The notes under the pieces: model-generated
Told to the model about the DNA's origin: nothing
Seen by the model: only the letters and a program-made list of their open reading frames with translations
Databases searched by the model: none
Shown here: one piece after another, positions 8,173 through 15,450 of the stretch
Position numbering within the stretch: position 1 is the first letter of the stretch
Layout: the number at the start of each line of letters is the position of its first letter
Source: Pseudobutyrivibrio sp.
GTDB taxonomy: Bacteria; Bacillota; Clostridia; Lachnospirales; Lachnospiraceae
NCBI GenBank assembly: GCA_024681435.1
Contig: JAILAV010000167.1
Location: 1-34,389, forward strand
Direction: 5' to 3'
DNA length: 34,389 nucleotides
Program-made: the position numbers and the translations under genes

Positions 8173-9294
8173 TTAATCGCTTAAGTCAATATCCAAATTG
8201 AGATTGAAGCTATACTCTGGGTATTCTTTTTCAAGGTCAGAAACTATTTTATCAAATAGCTGCTGACGATTAGGTGCTTCAAAACTAATTACAATATCGA
8301 AGAAAACGAATTTCTTTTCTATATCAATATAGAAACCATGAATCTGCTTTACATATTCATATTTCTTACAGAACGCCAAAAATTTCTTGCGAAGCATATC
8401 CGCAGGTGAGTCCTTTTTATTTTTACAATAAATACCAATGCCCTCAAGAAGAACCCCAGTCTCCTGATGAACAGCATAGAGAATCTCTCGCTGAAGCTGA
8501 TCAAGCCTAGGCATAGTCATATCTTCGTCAACTTCAATATGGATAGAGCCAACATAGCGATTAGGTCCATAATTGTGCAAACTAAGATCATACGCACCTA
8601 GGACCTCATCAAATCCAACTACCACACGCTTTACATCATGGGATAGCTGCATCTCTACTCTTTCACCTAGAATCTGAGATATGGTCTCAGAAATCATTTC
8701 ATAACCGGATTTAATAATGATTATAGAAATAATCGCACCAAGCCAAGCCTCCAGACTTACACCTGAAAAAATAAAGATAATAGCTGCCAACAATGTAGTT
8801 GTAGAAATAACTGCGTCAAGCTTTGCATCCTCACCGGAAGCTATAAGGGAGCCGGAATCAACCTTTTCTCCTACATTCTTTACATAGCTTCCAAGGACTA
8901 TCTTTACCAATATAGCTACAGCCACAATTACAAGACTGACAGTGTTATATTCAGGAGTCACTGGATTAATAATCTTTTTTATGGATTCAATTAAAGAAGT
9001 AATACCTGCATATGAAATGATTACAGCAATAATAGCGGCTGTAATATATTCCACACGACCATGACCTAGTGGATGTTTCTTATCTGGTGCCTTACTTGCG
9101 ATTTTAGTTCCTACTATCGTAATTACGGATGACAATGCATCGCTGAGATTGTTAACCGCATCAAGTACAATAGCGATTGAACCAGTAACAATACCAATCA
9201 TAGCCTTAAATCCTGCTAAAAAGCAGTTAGCCACGATTCCAATAATGCTAGTTTGTATAATTTTAGTATTTCTGTCCATAACCATATTATTCAC
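8173..9294 (-). CDS. Cation diffusion facilitator, probable Mn2+ exporter
   Basis: This 373-residue CDF protein has about six membrane helices in residues 12-205, followed by cytoplasmic domains. The metal-site pattern is Asn48-xxx-Asp52 in helix 2 (DAVNNLSDALSS) and Asp-xxx-Asp in helix 5 (SGEDAKLDA). That pattern is typical of the Mn2+ branch (MntE, MneP, MneS), whereas Zn/Fe members use His or Asp with Asp. HPLGHGRVEY after helix 2 is conserved in the family. The tail holds the usual dimerisation domain (about 210-285) plus a further 80 residues ending in acidic LDIDLSD. The frame opens with GTG at 9294, but neither this nor the ATG codons three and five codons later has a strong site, so the start is uncertain. 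It lies 8 bases downstream of the XRE gene. Confidence 0.88.
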   Translation of the reverse strand: MNNMVMDRNTKIIQTSIIGIVANCFLAGFKAMIGIVTGSIAIVLDAVNNLSDALSSVITIVGTKIASKAPDKKHPLGHGRVEYITAAIIAVIISYAGITSLIESIKKIINPVTPEYNTVSLVIVAVAILVKIVLGSYVKNVGEKVDSGSLIASGEDAKLDAVISTTTLLAAIIFIFSGVSLEAWLGAIISIIIIKSGYEMISETISQILGERVEMQLSHDVKRVVVGFDEVLGAYDLSLHNYGPNRYVGSIHIEVDEDMTMPRLDQLQREILYAVHQETGVLLEGIGIYCKNKKDSPADMLRKKFLAFCKKYEYVKQIHGFYIDIEKKFVFFDIVISFEAPNRQQLFDKIVSDLEKEYPEYSFNLNLDIDLSD

Positions 9295-9302
9295 TCTATA
9301 TC

Positions 9303-9647
9303 TTATTTCTTGTTTTTAACGCCCTTAACGTATTTGCGAAGCTCTTCCTTTGTCTTTTTATTGAGCTTCTCCATTTTCTTTAATATTTCAAATTCTGCTG
9401 TTCCTTCGCTGGCAACGAGAATATTAACCTCTCCAGCCCCCTTTGAAGGAATAGTATCCTGAAGGATATCAAAAGGTGATACATCCAAAACATCACAGAT
9501 TGCCATAATCTTGTCAGCTGATGGATTTGTCTTCTTTCTCTTCCAATCACTGATTGTGCTTTGAGCAATACCTGTCTTAGATGACAGCTCAAGCTGTGAA
9601 ATTCCCTTCTCCTCCATTACCATAAAAATTCTTTCGCTAATTATCAT
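9303..9647 (-). CDS. XRE-family transcriptional regulator
   Basis: This 114-residue protein has an N-terminal Cro/CI-type helix-turn-helix in residues 4-62 (SQLELSSKTGIAQSTISDWK is the recognition region). A lysine-rich tail with a predicted helix (KKMEKLNKKTKEELRKYVKG) follows. A GGAGG site precedes the ATG. It is the first gene of the operon that continues with the CDF exporter and the mutase, and it has its own promoter with a dyad over the -10, so autorepression is likely. The ligand or signal is unknown. Its place before a probable Mn2+ exporter raises metal or envelope control as a possibility, but no metal-binding motif is visible. Confidence 0.85.
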   Translation of the reverse strand: MIISERIFMVMEEKGISQLELSSKTGIAQSTISDWKRKKTNPSADKIMAICDVLDVSPFDILQDTIPSKGAGEVNILVASEGTAEFEILKKMEKLNKKTKEELRKYVKGVKNKK

Positions 9648-9693
9648 AATTCCACCCCTCCTTTTAAATAGGAAAACAACTATTGTATATACG

Positions 9694-9725
9694 GTAATTA
9701 TAACTAATTACTATATAACCCACAA
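9694..9725 (-). promoter_or_regulatory. Promoter of the XRE operon with an overlapping dyad
   Basis: On the minus strand TTGTGG (9720-9725), a 17-base spacer and a consensus TATAAT (9697-9702) form the promoter. A perfect 7-bp inverted repeat (GTAATTA-N4-TAATTAC, 9694-9711) covers the -10, which is a natural place for autorepression by the XRE protein. Confidence 0.65.
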
Positions 9726-9732
9726 CTTGCAT

Positions 9733-10872
9733 TTAGGAATGCCTATGATGCTCCTGCTTCTCCAGATACATGAGTCTATCGATTGTCTTTTGGAACTGGG
9801 CTGCTGTCATGGCACTGTTTGGATCGTATTTCTGGAAACCACAGCTTACGTCCACGCCGCTTGGCCATTTGTTCCTGATTCTCATCTTAGCTATCTGTAC
9901 ATGGACCTCCTGAACCTTTTCTTCTAGTTCTTTTTTAGGTATATCCTCCACGATTATGCAAAACTCGTCTCCTCCGAATCTTCCAATAATTGCGTTTTGA
10001 CCGAAAATATCAACTAAAAGGCTAGCCACTATTTTAATAGCCTTGTCACCTTCTTCATGGCCTAGCTGGTCATTAATCTCTTTGAAATTGTCTATATCCA
10101 TCATGATTGCTGAGAAGTTCTTACCACTTGTCAATGAAGCCTTTACCTTATCCTGCATCTTGATATCAAGACCTCTTCGATTCAACACGCCTGAAAGGTA
10201 ATCGACATTGACATCTCGGCTTTGAAAGAAGAAAAACAGTATGAGGCAACCAAGTGAGATTCCAGCATAAGTAGCATCAAGATTTGCAAGGAATATTTGA
10301 AGCAATGCACCTATTAAAGAAAGAACTGGAAGGCAAAGAACCATAGTCTTATACTCGCTCATCATGTTTTTTCTAAAAGCTATAGCATACACTGAGAGCA
10401 TGAAAATAAAGATCAAAATTAACACTGCTCTTACCAAGAAGAATTGACCTCTGAAATATACTCCATCATCAAAATAGAAAAACCATCTAAGGTCAAATGC
10501 TGATGAAATTGTCACTAAAATAATATTGATTATTGAAAAAATCTCAAAGGCTTTGCGGAAGAAATTTCTGCTTATATGATTTTCATCATCCATCCAGCAG
10601 TCCATGTAATAAACTGCAAATAGAATATCAACAGGATCTAATAAGAAAATAAGGAAATAACCTGTTTGAGCTAAAAAAAGATATCGGTCAGGATGAAGCT
10701 CTCCTATACGACCGATTGTCTCACAAATGAGCAAAATTATGGTGCAGATAAGAATGGCAGAATATTTCCTGCCTTTTTGGAGTCTTGAAGTATTATTTTG
10801 GAATACCAAAAGAAGAACCAATAATATAGTTGTAAAAAAATTAAGTATTACCCAGCTTTCTACTTCTACCAT
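9733..10872 (-). CDS. Membrane diguanylate cyclase (GGDEF domain)
   Basis: The 379-residue protein has about seven hydrophobic segments in residues 5-217, then a GGDEF domain from about residue 220. The catalytic GGDEF is intact at 300-304 (GRFGGDEFCII), and the metal/GTP region MMDIDNFKEINDQLGHEEGD is present, so it should make c-di-GMP from two GTP. No RxxD inhibitory site precedes GGDEF (the residues are NAII), so product inhibition may be absent. The membrane part resembles generic seven-helix sensor modules rather than a named domain. It lies about 50 bases downstream of folC and may share its transcript. The leader shares a 12-base element with the HD-GYP gene at 20205-22322. Confidence 0.92.
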   Translation of the reverse strand: MVEVESWVILNFFTTILLVLLLVFQNNTSRLQKGRKYSAILICTIILLICETIGRIGELHPDRYLFLAQTGYFLIFLLDPVDILFAVYYMDCWMDDENHISRNFFRKAFEIFSIINIILVTISSAFDLRWFFYFDDGVYFRGQFFLVRAVLILIFIFMLSVYAIAFRKNMMSEYKTMVLCLPVLSLIGALLQIFLANLDATYAGISLGCLILFFFFQSRDVNVDYLSGVLNRRGLDIKMQDKVKASLTSGKNFSAIMMDIDNFKEINDQLGHEEGDKAIKIVASLLVDIFGQNAIIGRFGGDEFCIIVEDIPKKELEEKVQEVHVQIAKMRIRNKWPSGVDVSCGFQKYDPNSAMTAAQFQKTIDRLMYLEKQEHHRHS

Positions 10873-10882
10873 AAATAATATT

Positions 10883-10894
10883 CCCTAATCGTTG
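10883..10894 (-). promoter_or_regulatory. CAACGATTAGGG leader element ahead of the diguanylate cyclase
   Basis: This 12-base element ends in the AGGG ribosome binding site, exactly 10 bases before the ATG. The same 12 bases, also 10 bases before the ATG, precede the HD-GYP gene (22333-22344). No function is established. Confidence 0.35.
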
Positions 10895-10920
10895 CCAAAT
10901 TAACGTTTATACGAATTCTA

Positions 10921-12162
10921 TCACATAAATTCTATAATTCTGTGAAATGTATCCCTCATTTCCTTAAGAAATGTAAACGTTCCAAAACATACAATAACAT
11001 CATTATTGCATGATATTGCCAATTGCCCAGCCTCATCAAAGGTTGAGGCAGTACTAATATCACCATCAAAATGCTTATCCGCTATAGCTTTCATATCATT
11101 TATATCCATGGCCCTTGGGCTATTTGACTGGACTAAAACAACATTTGAAGCCAAGGGTAATATTTCTTGGCACATTTTATCGAAATCTTTGTCTGCTAAA
11201 ACACTGATGACAAAGGTTAATTTCTGCTTATCTAAAAACTTATTTATACTGTCTTTTAAGGCTAAGACTGCAGGCAAATTATGGGCTCCATCCAAGACAA
11301 TTTTTGGACTATCAAAAACAGTCTCAAAACGGAACGGAAGCCTGGCATTTTTAAGGCCTGCCTCCAAGGCAGCATCTGCTATATTAAAGCCTTTTGTCCT
11401 TAAATACAATGCACATTCTTTAGCCACTGCGGCATTTTGTAGCTGATAGGTGCCAGTTAACCCAAGAAAAATATTTTCCGATAATGGTTTCGCAAATACG
11501 ATATCACTCATATGTGCCTTTGCAGCATCCTTTAATACTGATGAAACCTCATCCTCCTGAATAGCAGAAACAACAAATGCATTATCCTTTATTATTCCTG
11601 ATTTATTGGCTACTATGGCCTTCAAAGTATCTCCAAGCCACGATTTGTGCTCCAAGCCTATAGGTGTAAAAAGGCATGCCAGTGGCGCCTTCATAACATT
11701 TGTGGCATCCTTCATACCGCCCATTCCCACTTCAATGATTGCTATGTCACAGCATGATTTTTCAAAGAACAAAAAGGCCATTACTGTCTCTAGCTCAAAT
11801 AAAGAAGGATATCTAAATCCTTTGTTTTCAACTATATCTGCTGCCACTGCAATGGCATCGATAATATCAGCATAGTCCTGCTCTGATATCCATTCATTGT
11901 TTATGGTATATCGCTCACGCTCATCGGCCACTGCTGGTGACATGTATTTTCCCACCTTGTAGCCTGCCTCAATCAAAATCTGATTAAGAAAAGTACAGGT
12001 AGAACCTTTACCATTTGTTCCAGTTACATGTACAGTTTTGATTTTATCCTGTGGATTGTCCAAAAGGTCTAATAACTCTTTTATTGTGTCAAGGCTAATA
12101 TCCCATCCAACATTCTTCGCTTTTACGATACAATCCTCTGCTTTTTTTGAAAATTTAATCAT
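10921..12162 (-). CDS. folC: Folylpolyglutamate synthase/dihydrofolate synthase
   Basis: The 413-residue Mur-ligase-family enzyme adds glutamate to dihydropteroate and/or folates using ATP. The P-loop TGTNGKGSTCTFL lies at residues 48-59. IIEVGMGGMKDATN and the PIGLEHKSWLGDTLKAIVANK segment are the Mg-binding and substrate loops, and LDGAHNLPAVLAL starts the C-terminal glutamate ligase domain. Length and motif order are ordinary for FolC. An AAGGGAG site precedes the ATG. The start lies only 12 bases beyond the T-run of the dha terminator, so there is almost no room for a separate promoter between them. It may depend on read-through or on a promoter within the end of dhaK. The GGDEF gene follows 48 bases later. 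Confidence 0.93.
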   Translation of the reverse strand: MIKFSKKAEDCIVKAKNVGWDISLDTIKELLDLLDNPQDKIKTVHVTGTNGKGSTCTFLNQILIEAGYKVGKYMSPAVADERERYTINNEWISEQDYADIIDAIAVAADIVENKGFRYPSLFELETVMAFLFFEKSCCDIAIIEVGMGGMKDATNVMKAPLACLFTPIGLEHKSWLGDTLKAIVANKSGIIKDNAFVVSAIQEDEVSSVLKDAAKAHMSDIVFAKPLSENIFLGLTGTYQLQNAAVAKECALYLRTKGFNIADAALEAGLKNARLPFRFETVFDSPKIVLDGAHNLPAVLALKDSINKFLDKQKLTFVISVLADKDFDKMCQEILPLASNVVLVQSNSPRAMDINDMKAIADKHFDGDISTASTFDEAGQLAISCNNDVIVCFGTFTFLKEMRDTFHRIIEFM

Positions 12163-12173
12163 GTCGTCTCCCT

Positions 12174-12210
12174 TAAAAAAATCTCCTTAATCATGAAGAT
12201 TAAGGAGATT
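12174..12210 (-). terminator. Intrinsic terminator at the end of the dha operon
   Basis: A perfect 13-bp stem (arms 12180-12192 and 12198-12210) with a 5-base loop is followed on the minus strand by a TTTTTT run that leads directly into the folC ribosome binding site. It starts about 30 bases after the dhaK stop. Confidence 0.88.
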
Positions 12211-12239
12211 TTATCACATTTTAAGGTCGTGGGTCACTT

Positions 12240-13235
12240 CTAAACCTGGACAAATGCTGGTGTATCTGCAGGAGCATTTAAAAGTTTCTTCAATTCGTCA
12301 TCCACTTTAAGAAGTGTGATAGAAAAACCTTCCATATCAAGAGATGTCATATAGTTTCCTACAAGTGTCTTTGCCACCTTGATTCCCTTGCCGTCTAAAA
12401 CTTCCTTAATGTGCTTGTTTGCAACAAAAAGCTCCATTAATGGTGTTCCACCCATGCCGTTAACCATTACTGCAACTTCGTCACCAGAATTGTAGATTCC
12501 CTCTGCGAAAATCTTATCAAGAAGCTTATCTGAAATCTCATTTACAGTACCAATCTTTTCACGGTTTACACCTGGCTCACCGTGAATTCCAATACCGATT
12601 TCGATTTCATCATCAGCTAAATCAAAGCTAGGTTTACCAGCTGCAGGAACAGTACAAGCATCAACTGCCATGCCCATTGAACGAACATTATCGATAACCT
12701 TTTCAGCTACGCGCTTTACATCTGCAAGGCTTCCACCTGCCTCTGCACATGCGCCGGCAATCTTGTGTACAAAGATTGTACCAGCGATACCACGTCTGCC
12801 TGTTGTCCATGTACTATTTTCTACAGCAACATCATCTGCTGTGATAACCTGCTCAACCTCAATACCTTCATCTCTGGCCATGTCAGCTGCCATCTCAAAG
12901 TTCATTACATCACCGGTGTAATTCTTGATTACAAGAAGAACGCCCTTTCCACCGTCAGCTGCCTTAATTGCCTCATAAACCTGATCTGGAGTTGGAGATG
13001 TGAAAACTGCACCAGCTATGGCGCCATCAAGCATACCCTTTCCTACATATCCACCGTGCGCTGGCTCGTGTCCGCTACCACCACCTGAAACAAGTGCAAC
13101 TTTACCTTTAGAACCTCCAGCTCTAACTACAACATCAAAGCCATCAAGTCTGCGAATATACTGAGGATACGCTGCTACCATGCCCTCAAGCATCTCATCT
13201 ACAATATTATCAACCCCATTTATAAGCTTTTTCAT
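12240..13235 (-). CDS. dhaK: PTS-dependent dihydroxyacetone kinase, substrate-binding subunit DhaK
   Basis: This 331-residue subunit binds dihydroxyacetone covalently through His218 (GIGIHGEPG) as a hemiaminal. His56 (SGGGSGHEPAH) and Asp109 (YTGDV) also fall at the positions known for E. coli DhaK, so all three key residues are present. It lacks the fused ATP-binding DhaL domain of ATP-dependent kinases; that domain is encoded separately upstream. Phosphate flows from the PTS through DhaM and the ADP in DhaL to dihydroxyacetone, giving DHAP for glycolysis. A clear AGGAGG site lies 7 bases before the ATG. The operon order is dhaL, dhaM, dhaK, with a structured 158-base gap just before this gene, which may set its level separately from the others. 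Confidence 0.96.
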   Translation of the reverse strand: MKKLINGVDNIVDEMLEGMVAAYPQYIRRLDGFDVVVRAGGSKGKVALVSGGGSGHEPAHGGYVGKGMLDGAIAGAVFTSPTPDQVYEAIKAADGGKGVLLVIKNYTGDVMNFEMAADMARDEGIEVEQVITADDVAVENSTWTTGRRGIAGTIFVHKIAGACAEAGGSLADVKRVAEKVIDNVRSMGMAVDACTVPAAGKPSFDLADDEIEIGIGIHGEPGVNREKIGTVNEISDKLLDKIFAEGIYNSGDEVAVMVNGMGGTPLMELFVANKHIKEVLDGKGIKVAKTLVGNYMTSLDMEGFSITLLKVDDELKKLLNAPADTPAFVQV

Positions 13236-13253
13236 AATTATTACCTCCTATAC

Positions 13254-13370
13254 ATTATCTCTCACCTGTAAATTATCTCTCGCTTGTTACGCTTACAAGC
13301 ATTAGATTTCTCCGCTCATCTAACATGATTCGCTTGAGAAATCAAATAGCTTGTCAGCTACCAGCTATTT
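13254..13370 (-). other. Structured spacer between dhaM and dhaK: three stems and a tandem decamer
   Basis: In transcript order there are three perfect stems: AAATAGCT/AGCTATTT (13344-13351 with 13363-13370), GATTTCTC/GAGAAATC (13305-13312 with 13336-13343, containing a smaller TCAT/ATGA stem) and GCTTGT/ACAAGC (13282-13287 with 13295-13300). The first two abut with no spacing. Two direct copies of GAGAGATAAT, 18 bases apart (13272-13281 and 13254-13263), then lead to the dhaK ribosome binding site. No T-run follows any stem, so these are not terminators. It could be a regulatory leader, an RNA processing site or a small RNA. No known riboswitch consensus was recognised. Confidence 0.5.
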
Positions 13371-13393
13371 ATACATATTCTTGTTCAGATATG

Positions 13394-13789
13394 CTACCCC
13401 TGTATTTTACTTACGCCACGGCAATCTTCCGCAGCCTTTACTACAGCTTCAATATCGCTACCACACATTGCGCTTACAGCTGCAGCAATGGTGCCCTCTA
13501 CTAATGGTGCATCAGCAAGTACTACGTTAATTCCTGCGTCATCTAAGAGCTCGATGGCGGTCTCTGAGCTCATGAGTCCGCTTCCTAAATCAGCTAAAAC
13601 AACTACCCCATCGCCGTCATTTGCCAAGCGGATTGCTTCGGAAATACGAATTGCATCAGTACCAATTGAACCATCTTCCATTCCACCTGCCTCAATGATT
13701 CCATTGTGCTTTGGCGCAATTTCAGATGTTAAATCCTTTAGTCCCTCAGCAATTTTTGCGCTGTGAGAAACTAAAACAAGTCCTACCAT
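13394..13789 (-). CDS. dhaM: Dihydroxyacetone kinase phosphotransfer subunit DhaM (PTS EIIA-like)
   Basis: This 131-residue protein has the fold and size of the mannose-family EIIA domain, with phosphorylated His9 in LVLVSHSAKIAEG. The segments GTDAIRISEAI and VVLADLGSGLMSSETAIELL are typical of DhaM. It is the short, single-domain form found in Firmicutes and lacks the HPr and EI domains fused to DhaM in E. coli, so it must take phosphate from the general HPr of the cell. It passes phosphate to ADP bound in DhaL. A GGGGG site lies close to the ATG. It follows dhaL by 21 bases, and the long structured gap separates it from dhaK. Confidence 0.94.
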   Translation of the reverse strand: MVGLVLVSHSAKIAEGLKDLTSEIAPKHNGIIEAGGMEDGSIGTDAIRISEAIRLANDGDGVVVLADLGSGLMSSETAIELLDDAGINVVLADAPLVEGTIAAAVSAMCGSDIEAVVKAAEDCRGVSKIQG

Positions 13790-13810
13790 TTCTTCCCCCT
13801 TTCAATTTAT

Positions 13811-14431
13811 CTAGCCTTTAAGGAAGTCTCTAATAACCTCAAGAGTCATGGTTGCTGATGTTGCACCAGGATCCTGATGTCCTATACTTCTTTCACCTAG
13901 ATAGCTAGCACGTCCCTTTGTTGCAGCAATAGTTTTAGTGAATTCAACACCTTCATTTGCTGCTACGCAGGCTGCATCAAGTGCAGTAACTAAATCAGCT
14001 CCAGATGCCAACTGTTCACTGAAAGCATCATGTGCTGGCATCAATGCATCAAGCATTGTCTTTTCACCTTTTTCGGCTTTACCTCGTTTTTGAATTCCTG
14101 CTATTGCGGCCTCAAGAGCTAATTTGAAATCCTCGGCGTTTACAGTATCTTTTCCAGCAAAAATCTTTGCTACTTCCATATAAGCTGTTCCGTAAAGTGG
14201 TCCCGATGCTCCACCTACAGTAGAAAGAAGTGTCATTCCAGTTTTCTTGAGAGCTGCCCCGATATCAGCCTCATCCTCTGGAACCTTTTCAATTACAGCT
14301 TGGAAGCCTCTGGCCATGTTTACACCATGGTCAGCATCTCCGATTTCTCTATCAAGATCTGTGAGAAAATCTTTGTTGGCGATAATTTTGTCACCAATAG
14401 CTTTTAGGCATTCATATACTCTAGTAGCCAT
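13811..14431 (-). CDS. dhaL: Dihydroxyacetone kinase ADP-binding subunit DhaL
   Basis: The subunit of 206 residues holds ADP as a permanent cofactor that is phosphorylated by DhaM and then phosphorylates dihydroxyacetone on DhaK. Asp27, Asp32 and Asp34 in DREIGDADHG are the Mg-ADP ligands, GGASGPLYGTAY is the nucleotide loop, and GHQDPGATS is the C-terminal lid motif. I start it at the ATG ending at 14431 (MATRVYECL), because AGGGGG lies about 9 bases upstream; the frame is open 12 codons further up, but without a suitable site. It is the first gene of the dha operon. A consensus -10 and an upstream palindrome lie before it. Confidence 0.94.
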   Translation of the reverse strand: MATRVYECLKAIGDKIIANKDFLTDLDREIGDADHGVNMARGFQAVIEKVPEDEADIGAALKKTGMTLLSTVGGASGPLYGTAYMEVAKIFAGKDTVNAEDFKLALEAAIAGIQKRGKAEKGEKTMLDALMPAHDAFSEQLASGADLVTALDAACVAANEGVEFTKTIAATKGRASYLGERSIGHQDPGATSATMTLEVIRDFLKG

Positions 14432-14484
14432 TAAAATGTCCCCCTTTTTTTGAATTTTACTTACCACTAAAGTCTCTAGAGTGT

Positions 14485-14490
14485 ATTATA
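14485..14490 (-). promoter_or_regulatory. Probable -10 of the dha operon promoter
   Basis: A consensus TATAAT on the minus strand lies about 54 bases before the dhaL ATG. No good -35 hexamer sits 17 bases upstream, which fits a promoter that needs an activator. Confidence 0.5.
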
Positions 14491-14521
14491 TCATTTTTAT
14501 TCAAATAATATGCCTATATCC

Positions 14522-14545
14522 GCAAAATTGTTTAGACAATTTTGC
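14522..14545. promoter_or_regulatory. Perfect palindrome upstream of the dha promoter (operator candidate)
   Basis: Ten-base arms GCAAAATTGT and ACAATTTTGC flank a 4-base centre. No T-run follows on the minus strand, so it is not the terminator for the epimerase gene, which has its own hairpin at 14547-14577. Its position, about 32-60 bases upstream of the -10, suits an activator site for dhaL-dhaM-dhaK. Confidence 0.5.
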
Positions 14546-14546
14546 A

Positions 14547-14577
14547 TAAAAAAAACAGCTCGCATTTAGCGAACTGT
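14547..14577 (-). terminator. Intrinsic terminator that contains the epimerase stop codon
   Basis: Arms ACAGTTCGC (14569-14577) and GCGAGCTGT (14555-14563) pair over nine positions with one wobble, and eight T follow on the minus strand. The TAA stop codon of the epimerase gene falls in the loop, so the last three sense codons form the upstream arm. Confidence 0.85.
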
Positions 14578-15441
14578 TATATTATAAGCTGCGTTAAACA
14601 CCTCATTTGGAGCAAGCACATTACCGTACTCTCGCTCCTCCAACTTTTGGTTGAATCCCACTCTATCACATCTACCAAGCCATGGCTCAATACAAACAAA
14701 TGGTGCATGCTTTCCAACTGGTGACCATACTCCAAAAAGTGGGAATGGACAGCTTACTGAAACAACATCCTTGCCATTGTTATCAACTACTGTAACCATA
14801 TCTGCCTGCTTGTTTTCGATTACAAGTGCATCCTTACTGAAAAGCTCATCAGACATGTGTAGCACACCATTATCTAGACTATATACATCCTGATCATCTG
14901 ACATGCAGCCTGTTCCATCATTTGCAATCACATTTGCTGTGATAGAATCGATTGGCTTTCTGGACTTTTCAAATCTAAGAGTGTATGTATCTAAATCGCA
15001 ATTAAATGCTGGATGAGCTCCAATAGAAAAATACATTGTCTCCTGGTTTGTATTTTTAACCTGCCAACCTACTTTCACATTGTTATCTGCCAATGTGTAT
15101 GTAATCATTAAATCAAATTTGAATGGATATTTTTCATGAGTGCTAGCATCATCAGTAAGCTTGAAAGTAAGCTTATTTTCATCCTTAAATACAAGCTCAA
15201 AATCCATATCTCTGGCAAATCCGTGCTGGCCCATCTCGTAAGTCTTTCCATTGTACACTGACTTTTTCTGATAATAATTTCCAACAAGAGGGAAAAGCAC
15301 TGGAGATGTTCTTCCCCAAAATGCTGCATCTGCCTGCCACATTAATTCCACGTTATCTTCTTTTCTGATAAGTGATTTAATCTCGGCACCATGATTATCC
15401 ACCGAAAGCTTTAATTTGCTGTTTTCAATTACGTGTTTCAT
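14566..15441 (-). CDS. Aldose 1-epimerase family protein (LacX-like)
   Basis: This 291-residue galactose-mutarotase-fold protein has the family motifs GQHGFARD, SIGAHPAFN with the conserved His, and CIEPWLGRCD with the conserved Glu, the usual acid/base residues for interconverting alpha and beta aldoses. It is shorter than classical GalM and resembles the LacX/YeaD-like branch, so the true substrate may be a sugar phosphate or an unusual aldose. An AGGAG site precedes the ATG. It starts 9 bases after the acyltransferase stop, so both are probably on one transcript with the upstream signalling genes. No signal peptide is seen. Confidence 0.88.
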   Translation of the reverse strand: MKHVIENSKLKLSVDNHGAEIKSLIRKEDNVELMWQADAAFWGRTSPVLFPLVGNYYQKKSVYNGKTYEMGQHGFARDMDFELVFKDENKLTFKLTDDASTHEKYPFKFDLMITYTLADNNVKVGWQVKNTNQETMYFSIGAHPAFNCDLDTYTLRFEKSRKPIDSITANVIANDGTGCMSDDQDVYSLDNGVLHMSDELFSKDALVIENKQADMVTVVDNNGKDVVSVSCPFPLFGVWSPVGKHAPFVCIEPWLGRCDRVGFNQKLEEREYGNVLAPNEVFNAAYNITVR

Positions 15442-15450
15442 AAGCTGCTC

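Noticed and set aside
13262-13330. A 17-codon frame on the minus strand in the dhaM-dhaK spacer (start MLDERRNL)
   Set aside because: No ribosome binding site precedes the ATG and its bases are explained by the hairpin arms, so a peptide is less likely than RNA structure.
14522-14545. Terminator for the epimerase gene
   Set aside because: No T-run follows on the minus strand, and a better terminator containing the stop codon is present at 14547-14577.
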